Origin: Sipunculus nudus
Taxonomy: Eukaryota > Annelida > Sipuncula > Golfingiida > Sipunculidae
Direction of reading: 5' to 3'
Assembly (NCBI GenBank): GCA_026874595.1
Contig: CM049309.1
Location: 69,236,926 to 69,300,925, forward strand
DNA: 64,000 nt
Shown: positions 33,779-46,300 of the stretch, in pieces
Layout: each line of letters begins with the position of its first letter
Numbering within the stretch: the stretch's first letter is position 1
Notes under the pieces: generated by a model
Told to the model about the DNA's origin: nothing
The model's input: only the letters and a program-made list of their open reading frames with translations
Database searches by the model: none
Position numbers and translations under genes: made by a program

Positions 33779-36700
33779 GGTATGTTATTCACTGCCACTT
33801 GCTGCTTGTTAGCTAACCACTATATAGCCTCTTGCTTGGCAATATATCACTTGAAACAGGATTTATATGTCAAAAACAATACACCACAAATATTACAACT
33901 CTTCTACAATCTAATATCTGAATTTTCACCGATCAAGTTAATGCACATCTCCAGTGACTGTGAATGAATAAAAATAATACAGCAGACAAATACACTGTTC
34001 ATATGAAGGAAACTTTTTTTCACTTGTTTTCATTTTTATATCTGTAAAACTGCTGCAGGGATGTTTCCCTTAAGAAACTGGCTTGGCTTTATTGAACATC
34101 TCATAAACAGCCCAGGAGCTACCTGGGGGGTTAGCTCAACTGCAGCAGGATTTATGTAATATGGCCATTTTTCTTGCAGTAACCAACAAAAATGCATAAA
34201 GGCCTTTGTCCATTATACAGAGACTAACAGAGTCCCCATGAACACCAGCAGTGAGATACTTATTAATTAAATATGGAGTTTTTTAGCACTTGGAACCATA
34301 AGGAAATTGTTAAACTTTTACCATGTTTCGAGTGCAAGAGGTTGGTATAAATCAATCTGTATTATGTTTATAAACCTTTAATGGGAAGGAAATGAAACAA
34401 TGTAACTGATAAGAAATTATACCAGGGGCAAGGGACACATCCTCTACCAATAAAATGGTAACTATGGATCAACAACAAATAATAAAAGCATTCTCAGAGA
34501 GTTACTGTGTGTAAAGATGGAGAAATCAAATCTACAGGTTTAAACTGTAAAATTTCATTTTGTTTTGCCATGGAAACAGTTGTGTCCTATCCAATTCAGA
34601 ATATTTCTTATGACATAATGCACCACAACTCACTTCTTTTGTACACCTTTTATACACCTGCACTGCAATACTATGGATATATTATTTGTAAAAATCAAGC
34701 GAGAACAAGTTCACATAATATTAAGCATCCCAACATTTATTCTACAGGCATCCAGGTCAGATGAAGAAACTATGTATGCCGGGTAAGCAGTAGCCACATT
34801 ACTAGCATTTTACCAGGATGTTTTACAGCACATGGTGCAGGCAGACCCTGATCAGTAGCCCAGGGGAAAGCTTCATAAAAAATTCTTCATAGTTTCTTGC
34901 AATACCATTCAGGAAAATGTGCATCAGTGTGAGAGGAGAAATGATTCATTTTTGACTACAGCCGGTGTTAACACCCTCACACTGCAGACTTACTGGGTGA
35001 TTTACTGGTTCAATCTACTCTGACACAATACTCAGTACACAAATGGGAGATTAAATTAAAGACCCAAATTTGATAAAAGCCCAATTGTAGATGGGATGGC
35101 ATTGTGGTTTGTGTGATGCGTATTTCAAGTGGCTGCTCCACTTAGCTTCAAGACTCGTCTCCCATGAAGTGAATACTGAACACCACTATTTAGTGTTTTG
35201 TTTTACCTCAAATTCAACTTAAGACCACTGGAATCATGCAGAAATACTAAACTATGATGTACAACACATATTTTTTTATTTTTCCAATAGATTCAGTGAT
35301 ACCATTAAGATTATTCACAGATATATCATTATTCTACAAACTGTCTTAGTTAGAACTACTTCATAAAAATACCTGCTACCTTACCAAACTAACAAGTCAT
35401 ATGATATTATTAGGTATACCTGCTAGACTAATTAAGAAGCCTTCTTGCAGAATCCACATAAGAATACAAAAGAATTACCTGAAAATATACAATCTTTTAA
35501 ACTTTTAATTCCATTTAATATCATTTTTACAATTATAGATGAGCCAATGAAATAATTTGACCAAAACGTAGAAAATAACATGATGCTCCACAGAACAAAA
35601 AAGAAGTAAGCAGAACAGGGAGTTTTTGTAAAACATGAAATTTACAAGTCTCAGTTTTGTAGCAGTGGATGACCTTCAGTTTCGATGGGAGTTGCTGAAC
35701 TGGCAAAAGTCATAACTAGAAAACTGTCTCTGTCCAAGCTGCTACTTCCGTTTGCCTGACACAAGCTCTGAGTAGACCCTTGCGCTTAGTCAAGCTCATC
35801 ACAGTCATTTGTTTAGTACAAGAAACAGCACTGTCACTGCCTGCTATGGTCAACTCCAGTCTGTGTAAATCAGAGGTCTATTGTCTGGCTTGCTGTGCGA
35901 GATAAACAGCTCCCTGGGGAACTACCACAACAGGGCTATATTTAGTCAGGAACCACCATTTTCTCAAGAGGGTGTTCCTTCCCCCAAACAACAGATCATG
36001 AAAAAGTGCTTCAATGGGGTATAAAGCTAATGGTTCATTATATAAATGATAACATTGATAAATAAGGAGAGCTGATAGGTGGACTTAATACAGATATCTT
36101 TAATCAACAAACCTCCATTACTATCCCTCTCATGCCACATTTAAAGCATGCCTGCTTACTGATGGAGCTTCAAAAGGCATACTAGATTGTAAAAGTAGCA
36201 TATTCCTTTTTTTCCAAGATTAAAGAGAGTTAAATGGATTTTAGTAATGTACACCCGGGAGGGGTATATTACTGCCATACCAACGTAGTCTTCCGTTTTC
36301 TTTCTACACATCACCCATTGATTTCCTACAAAGCGTACGTCAGGATCAAACGCTTTAAGCAGGAACTTCTAACACGTCTACCAGCAATAGACATTAGCTT
36401 TTAAACTATTTATATCCAAGAAGGGCAAACATCAGAAAGTCAATAACACCAGTGCTAAAATTTATACATGGTGGGAGGAAGCCAACTATTTTTATCCTGA
36501 AGAGGTTATTATTGTACTCCCACACCCCCCCAGAATAATCATGGTTTACAGCATTGATACAAAAAAGGATTCTCTTACTGGTACTGTGCAGGTACTGACA
36601 ACTCTAGCTTGGCAAGAAACTGTTCATATCAAATGTAAAGTGAGGTTTATTTGAAAACCAATAACATATCAATATTTGCACTGCAAGAACACATAACTAC

Positions 36701-37607
36701 ATCAAATTCCCAACGGTTGTAAAATTTCACACATACTGACATACAAACTGTAATACATTATACAGTTGTCTTTTTCCCTGTTAGGTAACTTTAATGAAAA
36801 GTCACAACAATTGTTAAAACAAAAAATTTCAGAAAGACTGACTCATTGTGCCAAATTCATTAAAGTTGCCTACTTTCACTTAGGTAACTATTGTTTGCTA
36901 CCTCAAGTTTTCCTGAACTGACCAATAACCTTTAATTAATAACTCACAGACAAGAGAACTAGCAAATCAGTAGAGTTGCCCTTAGTGTGCATTTTGAGCT
37001 TGTTCACTATGTGACAGTAAATCTTAAAAGGACCATTTGTTAAGTGAATCTGATCAGAAGATATTTGTCCTTTAAAACTTGTCACTCAGCTGAATGTGTC
37101 AATCAGAATTGGGTCCAGTAGAATTTAACAGAATGTATTTATATATTTTCCTGTGACTCTCCAGTTACTAAATCTTAGGATGCTGAGGTCCTCACAGCCC
37201 ACAATGGATATGCAACACATAGTAAACACAATCTTCATCACTCTGGTCCAATAAGTTTGATTTTTCTGTGATACATTTTTATATATATATATATATTCTG
37301 AAGAATATTCTGATTACATAGTGGTAAAATCATTGAGACAATTTTATATAGCTTCAGGTGTACAAAAGAGCAAGGTAACAAGTTATTGGTGGATGTAAGC
37401 TACAACAAAGCCAAAGAACCTTGGCCTGCTGTGTAAAACCAATCAGTAGCCCACCAGTGACCTTTAGCTTTCAGCTTCTGATCTACAGCTTTTTATCTCT
37501 GCCTGGCAGCAGATAGCATTCTGGCCTTGACTACTTAAACCTTTGACCTTTACAAGGCAAATACAAAGCCTATGGCACTCCAAGGTCAAGAAAAGAACAA
37601 AAGGTAA
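33779..37607. other. AT-rich sequence, no gene recognised
   Basis: No exon, RNA gene or element boundary identified. A short TA microsatellite lies at about 37281-37298. The somewhat GC-richer patch at 35660-35960 has stops in all frames that I checked. Confidence 0.45.
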
Positions 37608-40600
37608 ACAAGGGACCCATGGGTCACGGCGCTCAGCTGATCGTGATTGGACTATAAATGTTTCTCCACTGTGATACTATATCGAGTCGATAAAGCTTAT
37701 GAATATCATGGACATGTTGGGCCAATTTAAAGGAATGTAATGTAATATGTGAGTAAATGATAAATGAAATTACCTGACTGATGAATTAATAGAGTCAAAT
37801 ATAGTGGTTTATTTTTTATTTATTTAGGAGGGGTTGAAAATTGTGATATATTTGTGCAAATATGAATGCAATGACAGCAGTAATAAGCAGTAGTAGAATG
37901 ATGATAAGGCTATTTGTTGAAGGATCTAAAGTGTATGGTAGTCTGCAAGCTTTCAATTTGACAGATATGATGTTATGATTAACTATGCTGATGAAGTGAT
38001 TTATGAATTTGTGACTGTATGACACAATATCTCATAGTTTTGACAAGGTACATTATTGTGATGCCCATTATGTCTACATATTACACAATACTGACATAAT
38101 TTCTGGCCTATGGACGAATAGTTATACAAAATATTAAAGTATGAATATATCTGATTCATCTTGTTCTTGCTTACTGAGGCTGACTTTGGGATGGGGTTCA
38201 GAGAAGGGAAAAGTGAGGGCAGCACGAAGGTGGATGTAGAAATATTCTATTTAATGTTTTTCATTTATACAAGAATATGAAAAGCTAAGAGTAAAGGGGC
38301 CCTCCTACTTGGTTATAGTAAAGTTCTAAATATATGATTGCAAACTAATACTCTGACAAGACTGTCATGAAGAAAAACAGTAAAAGTTTTGAGATACTGT
38401 GATGCATATGAAAATTTACAGATGGACTGGCAAGTGGACAGAATGGACTAATACCTTTATTTCACTTTCAAGGGAATAATGCATTTAAGTTTATATATAA
38501 TCCTATTTTTTTTAAGCATATCCACTTTTTCCATTAAGAAGTTTTTATCTGAATCATTTTTTTATTTACAGGTTTTATAATTTTTAATAAAAAAACCTGA
38601 AAATATAAGTTAAAATATTAGAATTGTTGCAAAAGTTGCAATCATTATATATACAGAGTAAAAAACTGAAACTTTAAGTTAAAATATTAGAATTGTTGCA
38701 AAAGTTGCAATCATCATATATCCAGAGTGTAGCTCATATTGGGTCATATTATGCATACACATATATTTTATTATTTTTAAATCATAAATGGTTAAACTGA
38801 ATTTAAAAGAAAATAATGCCACAACATGGCATCTACAAGAATATTCCTTGAATCACAATTAAAAAGTTTTGCACATTGGAGTTTTCAGTACATGCTTAAT
38901 TTTATTCACCAAAATAAAATAAAAGATTCAGTAAATTTGATAAAATAAAACATCTTTTCAAATAAAGTATACACACTGTTGGTTGAATGAGGGACAAACA
39001 ATATCATTGTGCTAATTACTATCCCAGTTTTAATTGTATCCGCCAAAACAGAGTTTTGCGGATACTATGTTTTCAGATGCACGCCGCCGCCGCCGATGCC
39101 GCGTAGGTGTCCGGAGAACTCCTCCGTAACCACTGGGCGGAATTTTACGAAACCCGGGATTATGTTCAGGTCACATGTGAACTGCTGCGCCTCGATTTTG
39201 TTTTGACCTCTGACCTTTCCTCTGCGCTCTGCGTCCGTTTGTGCGTCTGTTTCCACACAAAAACCCACATATCTCAGGAACCGTTTGACCGATCAGGAAA
39301 ATTTTTTTGCACAAATGTAGCCCTTGGAAACTTTATAACATACATAAAAAATGGTGGCGCCACCTGCAACCATGTTTGCACAGTGTCCATCTGTTCATCT
39401 GCCTTGGGTTAAAATCACTCATATCTCTGCAGTGACTTGACTAATTACCTGAAATTTGGCATGCGTATACATCCTGGATAGCTTTTCTGATTTTAAGACA
39501 GGTGGCGCCACCTACATTCACGTTTACACTGCAGACATCCAAGCTCATATCTCGGGAACCGTTTGACCGATTGGGCCAAAATTTTGCATGTGTATAGATC
39601 TCACATAGCTCTTTATCATACGCAAAACTGGTGGTGCCACCTGCAACCATTTTTGCACAGCTCCTGTCTGTTTGTCTGCCATGGGATAAAATCACTCATA
39701 TCTCGGCAGTGGTTTGACATATCGCCTAAAATTTTGCAGGTTTATACATCCTCGACAGCTCTCTTGATTTTATGACAGGTGGTACCACCTGCATTCTAGT
39801 TTATGCAGCAGACATCCAAGCTCATATCTTGGGAACCGTTTGACCGATTGGGCCAAAGTTTTGCATGTGTATAGTCTCACATAGCTCTTTATCATACGCA
39901 AAACTGGTGGCGTCACCGTTCCACTCTGATTTAGGCGGATACACGTAGTTGCTTGTCGACTACCCGTATTCTAGTTTATTACTGGAATTAATAATTTCAA
40001 TTTCACACCTGGTGAAGTTTTTACTCCTCTGAAGTAAGGAATTACTTATCTCATGAACATCCACACTTTCATAGCAATACACCACTTTGTGTACACAATT
40101 AAATGTACACTTTAATCTTTGAAACCCTGGTGGTACAATACAAAATCTAAAATGTAGCATAGCCTAGAATAAGAATGAATCAAATACAGAAAATAATAAC
40201 ATTCATCTAGTTAATGCACCATCTGGGGGGGGGGAGTGCAGGGCAGAGGGGAAGCCTGCTAGTAGTGGCCAAGCTGACCCAAGGCAAGCTGCCTGGGGTG
40301 GGTTTCAATAAATGCAAGTGAAGGCTGTACTACTAGGTGGGCTAGATGTAAACAACACTTGATATAGTGTATGAAAACTTGAATAAAAGCTATGTATTAT
40401 GTATATAAGCTGTGAAAATTAAATCAACAGTGCCAAAGTTAGACAAAATTTAAGGTATTGATTTTTTATTTATGCTAATAACTTGAAAAATTTGCAAAAT
40501 TCAGATCTAATTTTGGGTAAACAATTGAATCTTGATTAAATAAAGTTATATTCCTGAAAAAAAGTCACAGGTTCAGCAATTCTCATGTTAGGTGAGTAAA

Positions 40601-41702
40601 TATATTTCCTGATTTTTTAAAAAATTTCATTATGTTTTGGCCCATAACTTCAAAATAATACCCAATACTGACCTAATTTTTGGTATGTTCATAGAAAATG
40701 TATGAAAGAATGTGAATACTAAATATGATCAAAAACAGATCAGTGGTTTTGATATTAGGCAGCCTTGAATGGTAACAATGGCTTTTTTTAAGGAAAACAG
40801 AGGTTTTTTTTCCTTAATATCTCGAAGGAACGAAGTCCTAATGACCCAATTTTCGGTATGGTAGGAGATTTTGGGGACATCTAAAATTATGCCAACAGCC
40901 TGGGGAGCATAGAGATGTGCACTGAATGACCTACAGTCATCAAAGTGGACTGCTTGACAATGTAAGGGAATACAACAAGAGCCTCCAAAAAAATTCAATA
41001 ACTAGCCTAATTTTGCGGCTTTTATTTTCAAATTTCAGATTTTAACAGATTAAATCCTTATGCATACATGCTGTGAAAATTAAATCCACAGTACTTACAG
41101 GAAAAAAACATGCCATGGCCAAAGTTGGGCAAAATTTAAGGTACCAATTTTATATTTTTGCCAATATTTAAAAAAATTTAACAGATTTTGATCTAATTTT
41201 TGGTATACAATTAAATTTTGATTAATTAAAGTTGTATTACTGGAAAAAAGTCCCTACCTTTAACACTTTTGGTCTTAAGTGACCAAATATCTTTCTGATT
41301 TTTTTACAAAGTCCATTATGTTTGGGCCCATAACTTTTTTAAATTATAAAATACTGACTTAATATCTGGCATGTACATAGAAACTATATAGAGGAATATT
41401 TATGGTAAATATGAAGAAAACCAGATGAGTGGTTTTGATATTAGGCAGTCCTGAAGTGTGAAAATAGATTTCTAATAAAAAATTGAGGTTTTTCCTTAAT
41501 ATCTCGAAGGAACGAAGTCCTATTGACCCAATTTTCGGCATGGTAGGAGATTTTGGGGACATCTAACTGTATGCCGAATTTCAGATTCGTAGGTCGAACA
41601 TTGTCGAAACGTGCCAGTCTTACGGACGGATAGACGGACGGACGGACTGACAATGGACCACAACTATAGCTCAGATGACTTATAGTCAGCTGAGCTAAAA
41701 AT
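37608..41702 (+). mobile_element. Family C element, copy 3, with internal duplication
   Basis: 5' ACAAGGGACCCATGGGTCAC then GCTCAGCTGA. 3' hairpin at 41667-41697 preceded by GACGGACGGACGGACTGAC. It is split by a family A insertion (39034-39974). The ~500 bp 3' module occurs twice, at about 40390-40890 and 41020-41702, separated by about 130 bp unlike copies 1 and 2. Confidence 0.75.
39034..39974 (+). mobile_element. Family A element, copy A2 (941 bp)
   Basis: Same ends and same insertion point in the host repeat as A1: TTGTATCCGCC at the left; GTAGTTGCTTGTCGACTAC and CTAG at the right. It has fewer core repeats than A1 (palindromes near 39353, 39502, 39630 and 39780). The 3' stem keeps pairing through a G-T wobble. 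Confidence 0.75.
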
Positions 41703-42139
41703 CTCACCTTAATGTTTCTTGTTTTACCAATTTACACTATGTCACCTTTAATTACAAGGTATTGCTTTCTTAATGAGGGTGTGGGACAAAGAAATTAAAT
41801 GTCCCTGTCTTAGATATCTACGAATCTTACAAACTGGTTTCAATTATTGTTTTTAGATTTATATATCCCGCGGTAAGGAGGGGTTTACGAAAATTTGCTA
41901 TAAACAAAACTATTTATGTTTGAACATCTGTCTTTCTGCCATGAAATGCGACTAGTACTGACATCTGTTGGTGGCACTGGGCACTACAAGATTACTTGAA
42001 AATGTGTCTTGGGGCAAGGAATGGCTGATTAAATTAAGAGGTGGTGATCTGGACATAACACGGTACAGCAGGAGGTACATGCTCTCAGAGTTATAAACAA
42101 AACTTCCTGCTGTACCTGTCCTCTATTCCCCATAGGGAT

Positions 42140-42502
42140 ATGTTCTTCCCGCAATTCTCCAACCATTTTCCCAAGATCAAGCTCAAACCTCATTACCGCT
42201 CAGACAGCCCGAACCTGGTTAACTTTTCATTTAAACTGGCAGGACTGGAGCCAGGTTCATTTGTAGCCGCAGCCTCCATGCTTCCTGGGCTGCTAACAAT
42301 GGTCTGTAGTTCATTCTGGTCTCACGAGCAAGAAATACAAAAACATATCATGTCAATCCCAAGGCAGGTCACAGTCACACGGCTGTACCAGTCAATCCAT
42401 GAGCTGCCTGACTGGACTTTAATTCCATCCAGTAACAGGACCTTGCATGTAGTGAAAGCTGATTATTTTAAAACGGTGGTTAACGTTCATGGCTGCCCTT
42501 GA
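42140..42502 (+). other. Unassigned 120-codon open frame
   Basis: The frame is preceded by CTCTATTCCCCATAG, which could be an acceptor just before GGATATG, and followed about 155 bp later by AATAAAG, a possible polyadenylation signal. The translation (MFFPQFSNHFPKIKLKPHYR at the start, VVNVHGCP at the end) has no motif I recognise. It could be the last exon of a plus-strand gene or chance. Confidence 0.2.
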
Positions 42503-43113
42503 TAGATGAATTATTGATAACTTGTTTCTGTTATTCTGTTACATGTGGTGGCACCAGGTCTCGTTTATAAGCTTCCCCTAGCTATAAAAACCCAGGGGGT
42601 GGTGTAAATTTAATAACACAAGGTATACAACTCCATTTGAAGATGGTATCTCCTATGAATAAAGTCTTGATCAATGTCCCTTACACCCACTTTGACAGTG
42701 TTGCCATGTTACTGCTTGTTTAAAAACATGAGATCTATGGTTTAAGATGGTGAAAAATTTTTTCCACAGACATGTAAAATATTCTTGAATTTCACAATTA
42801 CATTTTGCTTTGAGTGTATCTAATATACTTGTTAAGAACTGTGCATACAGAATACAAAATAACAGTGCTGTATTTAAAAGCTCTGCATTTATCATAATTA
42901 AATATCAGCTTTGGTGATGATTCAAGTTTTAATTGGATTTCAATGGAATATACTTTACTTATTAATAACTACAATAAAATCTGAACAAACTTAACTTCAT
43001 TGGATAGGAATATATTTTCTCTTTAGAAAATATGTTTAATATGGCCTTAAACTTTATACAGATTGAGCAAAATGTGTACTTCAACTGCCAGAGACTTGCT
43101 GCAGTGTTTGGAC

Positions 43114-43330
43114 TAAATACACTGCAGTGCAATTCACTGCAATGTCTAAATTCATTGCAATCCCTAAAATGCACTGCAATAGCTAAATTTATTGCAATGC
43201 CTGAATGATAAACATACTGCATTGCCTAAATGTAACTGCAATATGCCTATATTCACTGCAGTGATTAAATTTCATTGCAATGCCCAAATTAACTGCAATG
43301 CCTAATTTATATAAAACTCACTGCAATGCT
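43114..43330. repeat. Degenerate ~18-25 bp tandem repeat
   Basis: About ten imperfect copies of CACTGCAATGCCTAAAT-type text, including the palindrome CACTGCAGTG. Confidence 0.65.
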
Positions 43331-46300
43331 TGTATTTTTAAGGAGTTACTTTAACCCAATGTCAAAGTCTACTATACATCAATACACTTGCATTTGAAAA
43401 ATTCACATCAGCATACTTGGATCATATTGATCACTCAGAGGGAATATCCAATTTCCTGTCAAGTGGACATTCATGATTGTACTGAACAAACCAAGCCTCT
43501 CGCTCTGAGTGACAAGAGAGATGTGCAGGTCTGATATTAACCAAGACATTAAGGGGACACCCTTCTGATCTAGAACGTCGAGACAGAACCACAAAGAAAA
43601 ACTCCAGACAGGTTTTGTCAGCTTGATTGCAACTACCATCAAAAAGTCAACTGAGGAAAATCTAAAATGATGCTGATCAAGAATTTTAGTATTCAGCAAC
43701 ATGCAGCACTCTGGGGCTGTTCACCTTTTACTTTGCTGAAGTTGCAGTAACGGTAGTCTCTTATAGGTGTAAGGTATCAGACGCCCAATACAGCTTACAC
43801 CTCTGACACGGCCATACATACCTGGCTCATCTTAAAGATACCCCTTCCACACTCAATATGTTTTCAAACCTGATTTAGGCAAAGCAGTTTGGCTTAATAG
43901 GTTTAGTGCATTCACACAGGCTTCTGGTACCAATACATGAGGTGTACATTTCACGTGTGAAACAATGTAACAACATACTGACACAAGCATTTGCACTTGC
44001 ACTTTGACCTTATTCCTGCTTGAAAACTACCGGTAGGTTCAAACTGTTATGAACATTCACATGACACTTTAGCAAAGCAGTTAAAACAATTCGCATTCAA
44101 AATGGTTTGGAACCACCCCTGAGCTGGATTTAAACATTTTTGGCCAAAACGGTTTGGAAAGACTTTGGATTGCTGTGTGAAAGCTCTAATGCACATTCAA
44201 AACGGTTTGAAACTGGTTTGCATTTGTCATATGAAAGGGGTTATAGACTACATGGTAATCTGTGATGGAAATTGAACATCAGAATACTGTTGCTGTAGGT
44301 ATATACATTCCCATTGGCCCATCCAGACAGCCAAAAAAATATCCCTGATCTGAAGAATTTTCATCAAGGTTGCATGGATATGGACGAGAACTTGGAAACA
44401 GCTTTATCCACATCTGAAAATTATCCTGGATTCATATGACAAAGGGAGAGGGGAAAATATAAATGCAGACTAGTTTTATAAATCAGATGTAAAGTCACTA
44501 TTCATGACTTACAATAAAATGCTATTGATGATTAATTATTAATTGATTATATCATGTACCTCCATATAATGGGAAATAAAGAAAACATAAGTACACTCTT
44601 ACATCTTGGTTTATTTTGAAGGGGCCTGTGTCACATAGGAACTATTTTTTTTTTAATATGGACCTTTTTTTGTTATAGATTTGGTCAAACCCAGAATGTT
44701 TCCAGCCTATGTGTGCTTGGTATGTAATGTTTCTTTTTCAACATCTGAGAGACTGTCACCATTCTTACAGCACTTGCACACTTCTAGTTTTTCCATGATT
44801 CCAACCTGCCCCCATTCAATACACATATGTAGTTGTCAGTAATCATCTTCAAACTAGATTTTAAAATCTACAAAACATTTACAAAAAGATCAACTGTCCA
44901 ATAGGACAATCTGCCTATTAAGGCCACACTTGCGTGAACTGAAAGCATTCAAATAGGTTATAATAAGACAACCTGTGAATTAAGATCACTCTTTGCCAGT
45001 CCCACAGGTGGTCTTTATACACAGGTTTCACTGTATTTGTATTTATGCAGAAAGGTCTACAGCCAGAGTTGATAGTTTTATCTGCTGCTCAACCTTAAGT
45101 TTTAACTTGTTGCTTCTTTGTGCCCAGCCTTCTTTCCCATTCTGACAGCATCAAAATGTCCAGAAAATATTACTCATCTGCATTTGCACACTTTAAATTG
45201 TGATCGTTTACATAAAAATGTAAAACCACTTTAATCTAATTATGGAAAAAAGACCAATCATTGATTAAACAGATTAATCAACAACACTAATAAAGTCTCA
45301 GCCAAAAGTCATGAATAGACAGGTGAAAAGAGCAAACCAGGATTAAAATTTTGTTGTAAAATCAGGTTCACGTCTGATTACATATACTTCATAAACTACA
45401 AATAGTTTCACTGATATTCAGTATTTCTTGTCCTTGCATTGATTGGAGGTTTAACTAATATAACAATGGTGCCTTGGTTGGTCCCACTACAAGATCAAAC
45501 AGAAGTAAAATATAATCTGATTTCTGTTAATTGGCTGTTGCCAAGCAACTATAGCCCCAAAAAGATCAAAATGTGAATCTTGTCTCCAAGTAAGTCCTTG
45601 TAAGTGTAATTATGTGGCAGTTATTAAGCTGGCGTGATTACGACTAAATTCAAGTACTTTTCTTCTTGTGTATATAGTTAGAAATACATACAGCCAGTGT
45701 CTGCCTGGCTGAACACAGCTTTTATACTATATGGCCTCTGCTGTCCTGAAAGAGGGGGCTGCTAAGCAGCATGTAAATAAGCATTACAGCGCTGACACAG
45801 GAGAGGTGTCACATAAAATATACACAAAAGAAAATTATATGTGTCCTTTATAGAAAATACATGAAGTTTATGAAGAAGCAGTGGCATACTAGCTATAAGT
45901 CTGAACACTTTTCAGGTTTTGTTTGTTTAGCTTTCTCAAATTTTCCCAGGAGGATAAAATGTCCTTGGGCATATTCTGCTACAATTGTTCATTAGGCTGC
46001 TGTGTAAACCAATGCTTAACCCAGCACTGTATTTATGTAACTATTTTATATTGTTCTTGTTTTACATTTTTAAAGAGTGTTTCATCAAATAATAATTTAG
46101 TACAGCCGTGGATTACTTATCCAGTATGCGTCCTTGGTTTATTTAGCAACTAAATAGGTCAATATTAGTTCTAATAATTAATGGCTTCAGTAAATGTAAA
46201 CAGTATATGCTTCAATGTTTCAGCAATATGACATGCAGATTTTCTGACAGCTTTAAGTAAGCCCTACTTAATGGCATATGGAAACTTTTGGTTTTCCTAT

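Noticed and set aside
34120-34160. tRNA A-box-like GGTTAGCTCAACTGCAGCAGG
   Set aside because: No B box or cloverleaf could be built downstream.
38001-38225. Cys-His-rich minus frame (YCVICRHNGHHNNVPC) like a zinc knuckle
   Set aside because: Spacing does not fit a known knuckle, it lies in family C sequence, and no gag or reverse-transcriptase frame is nearby.
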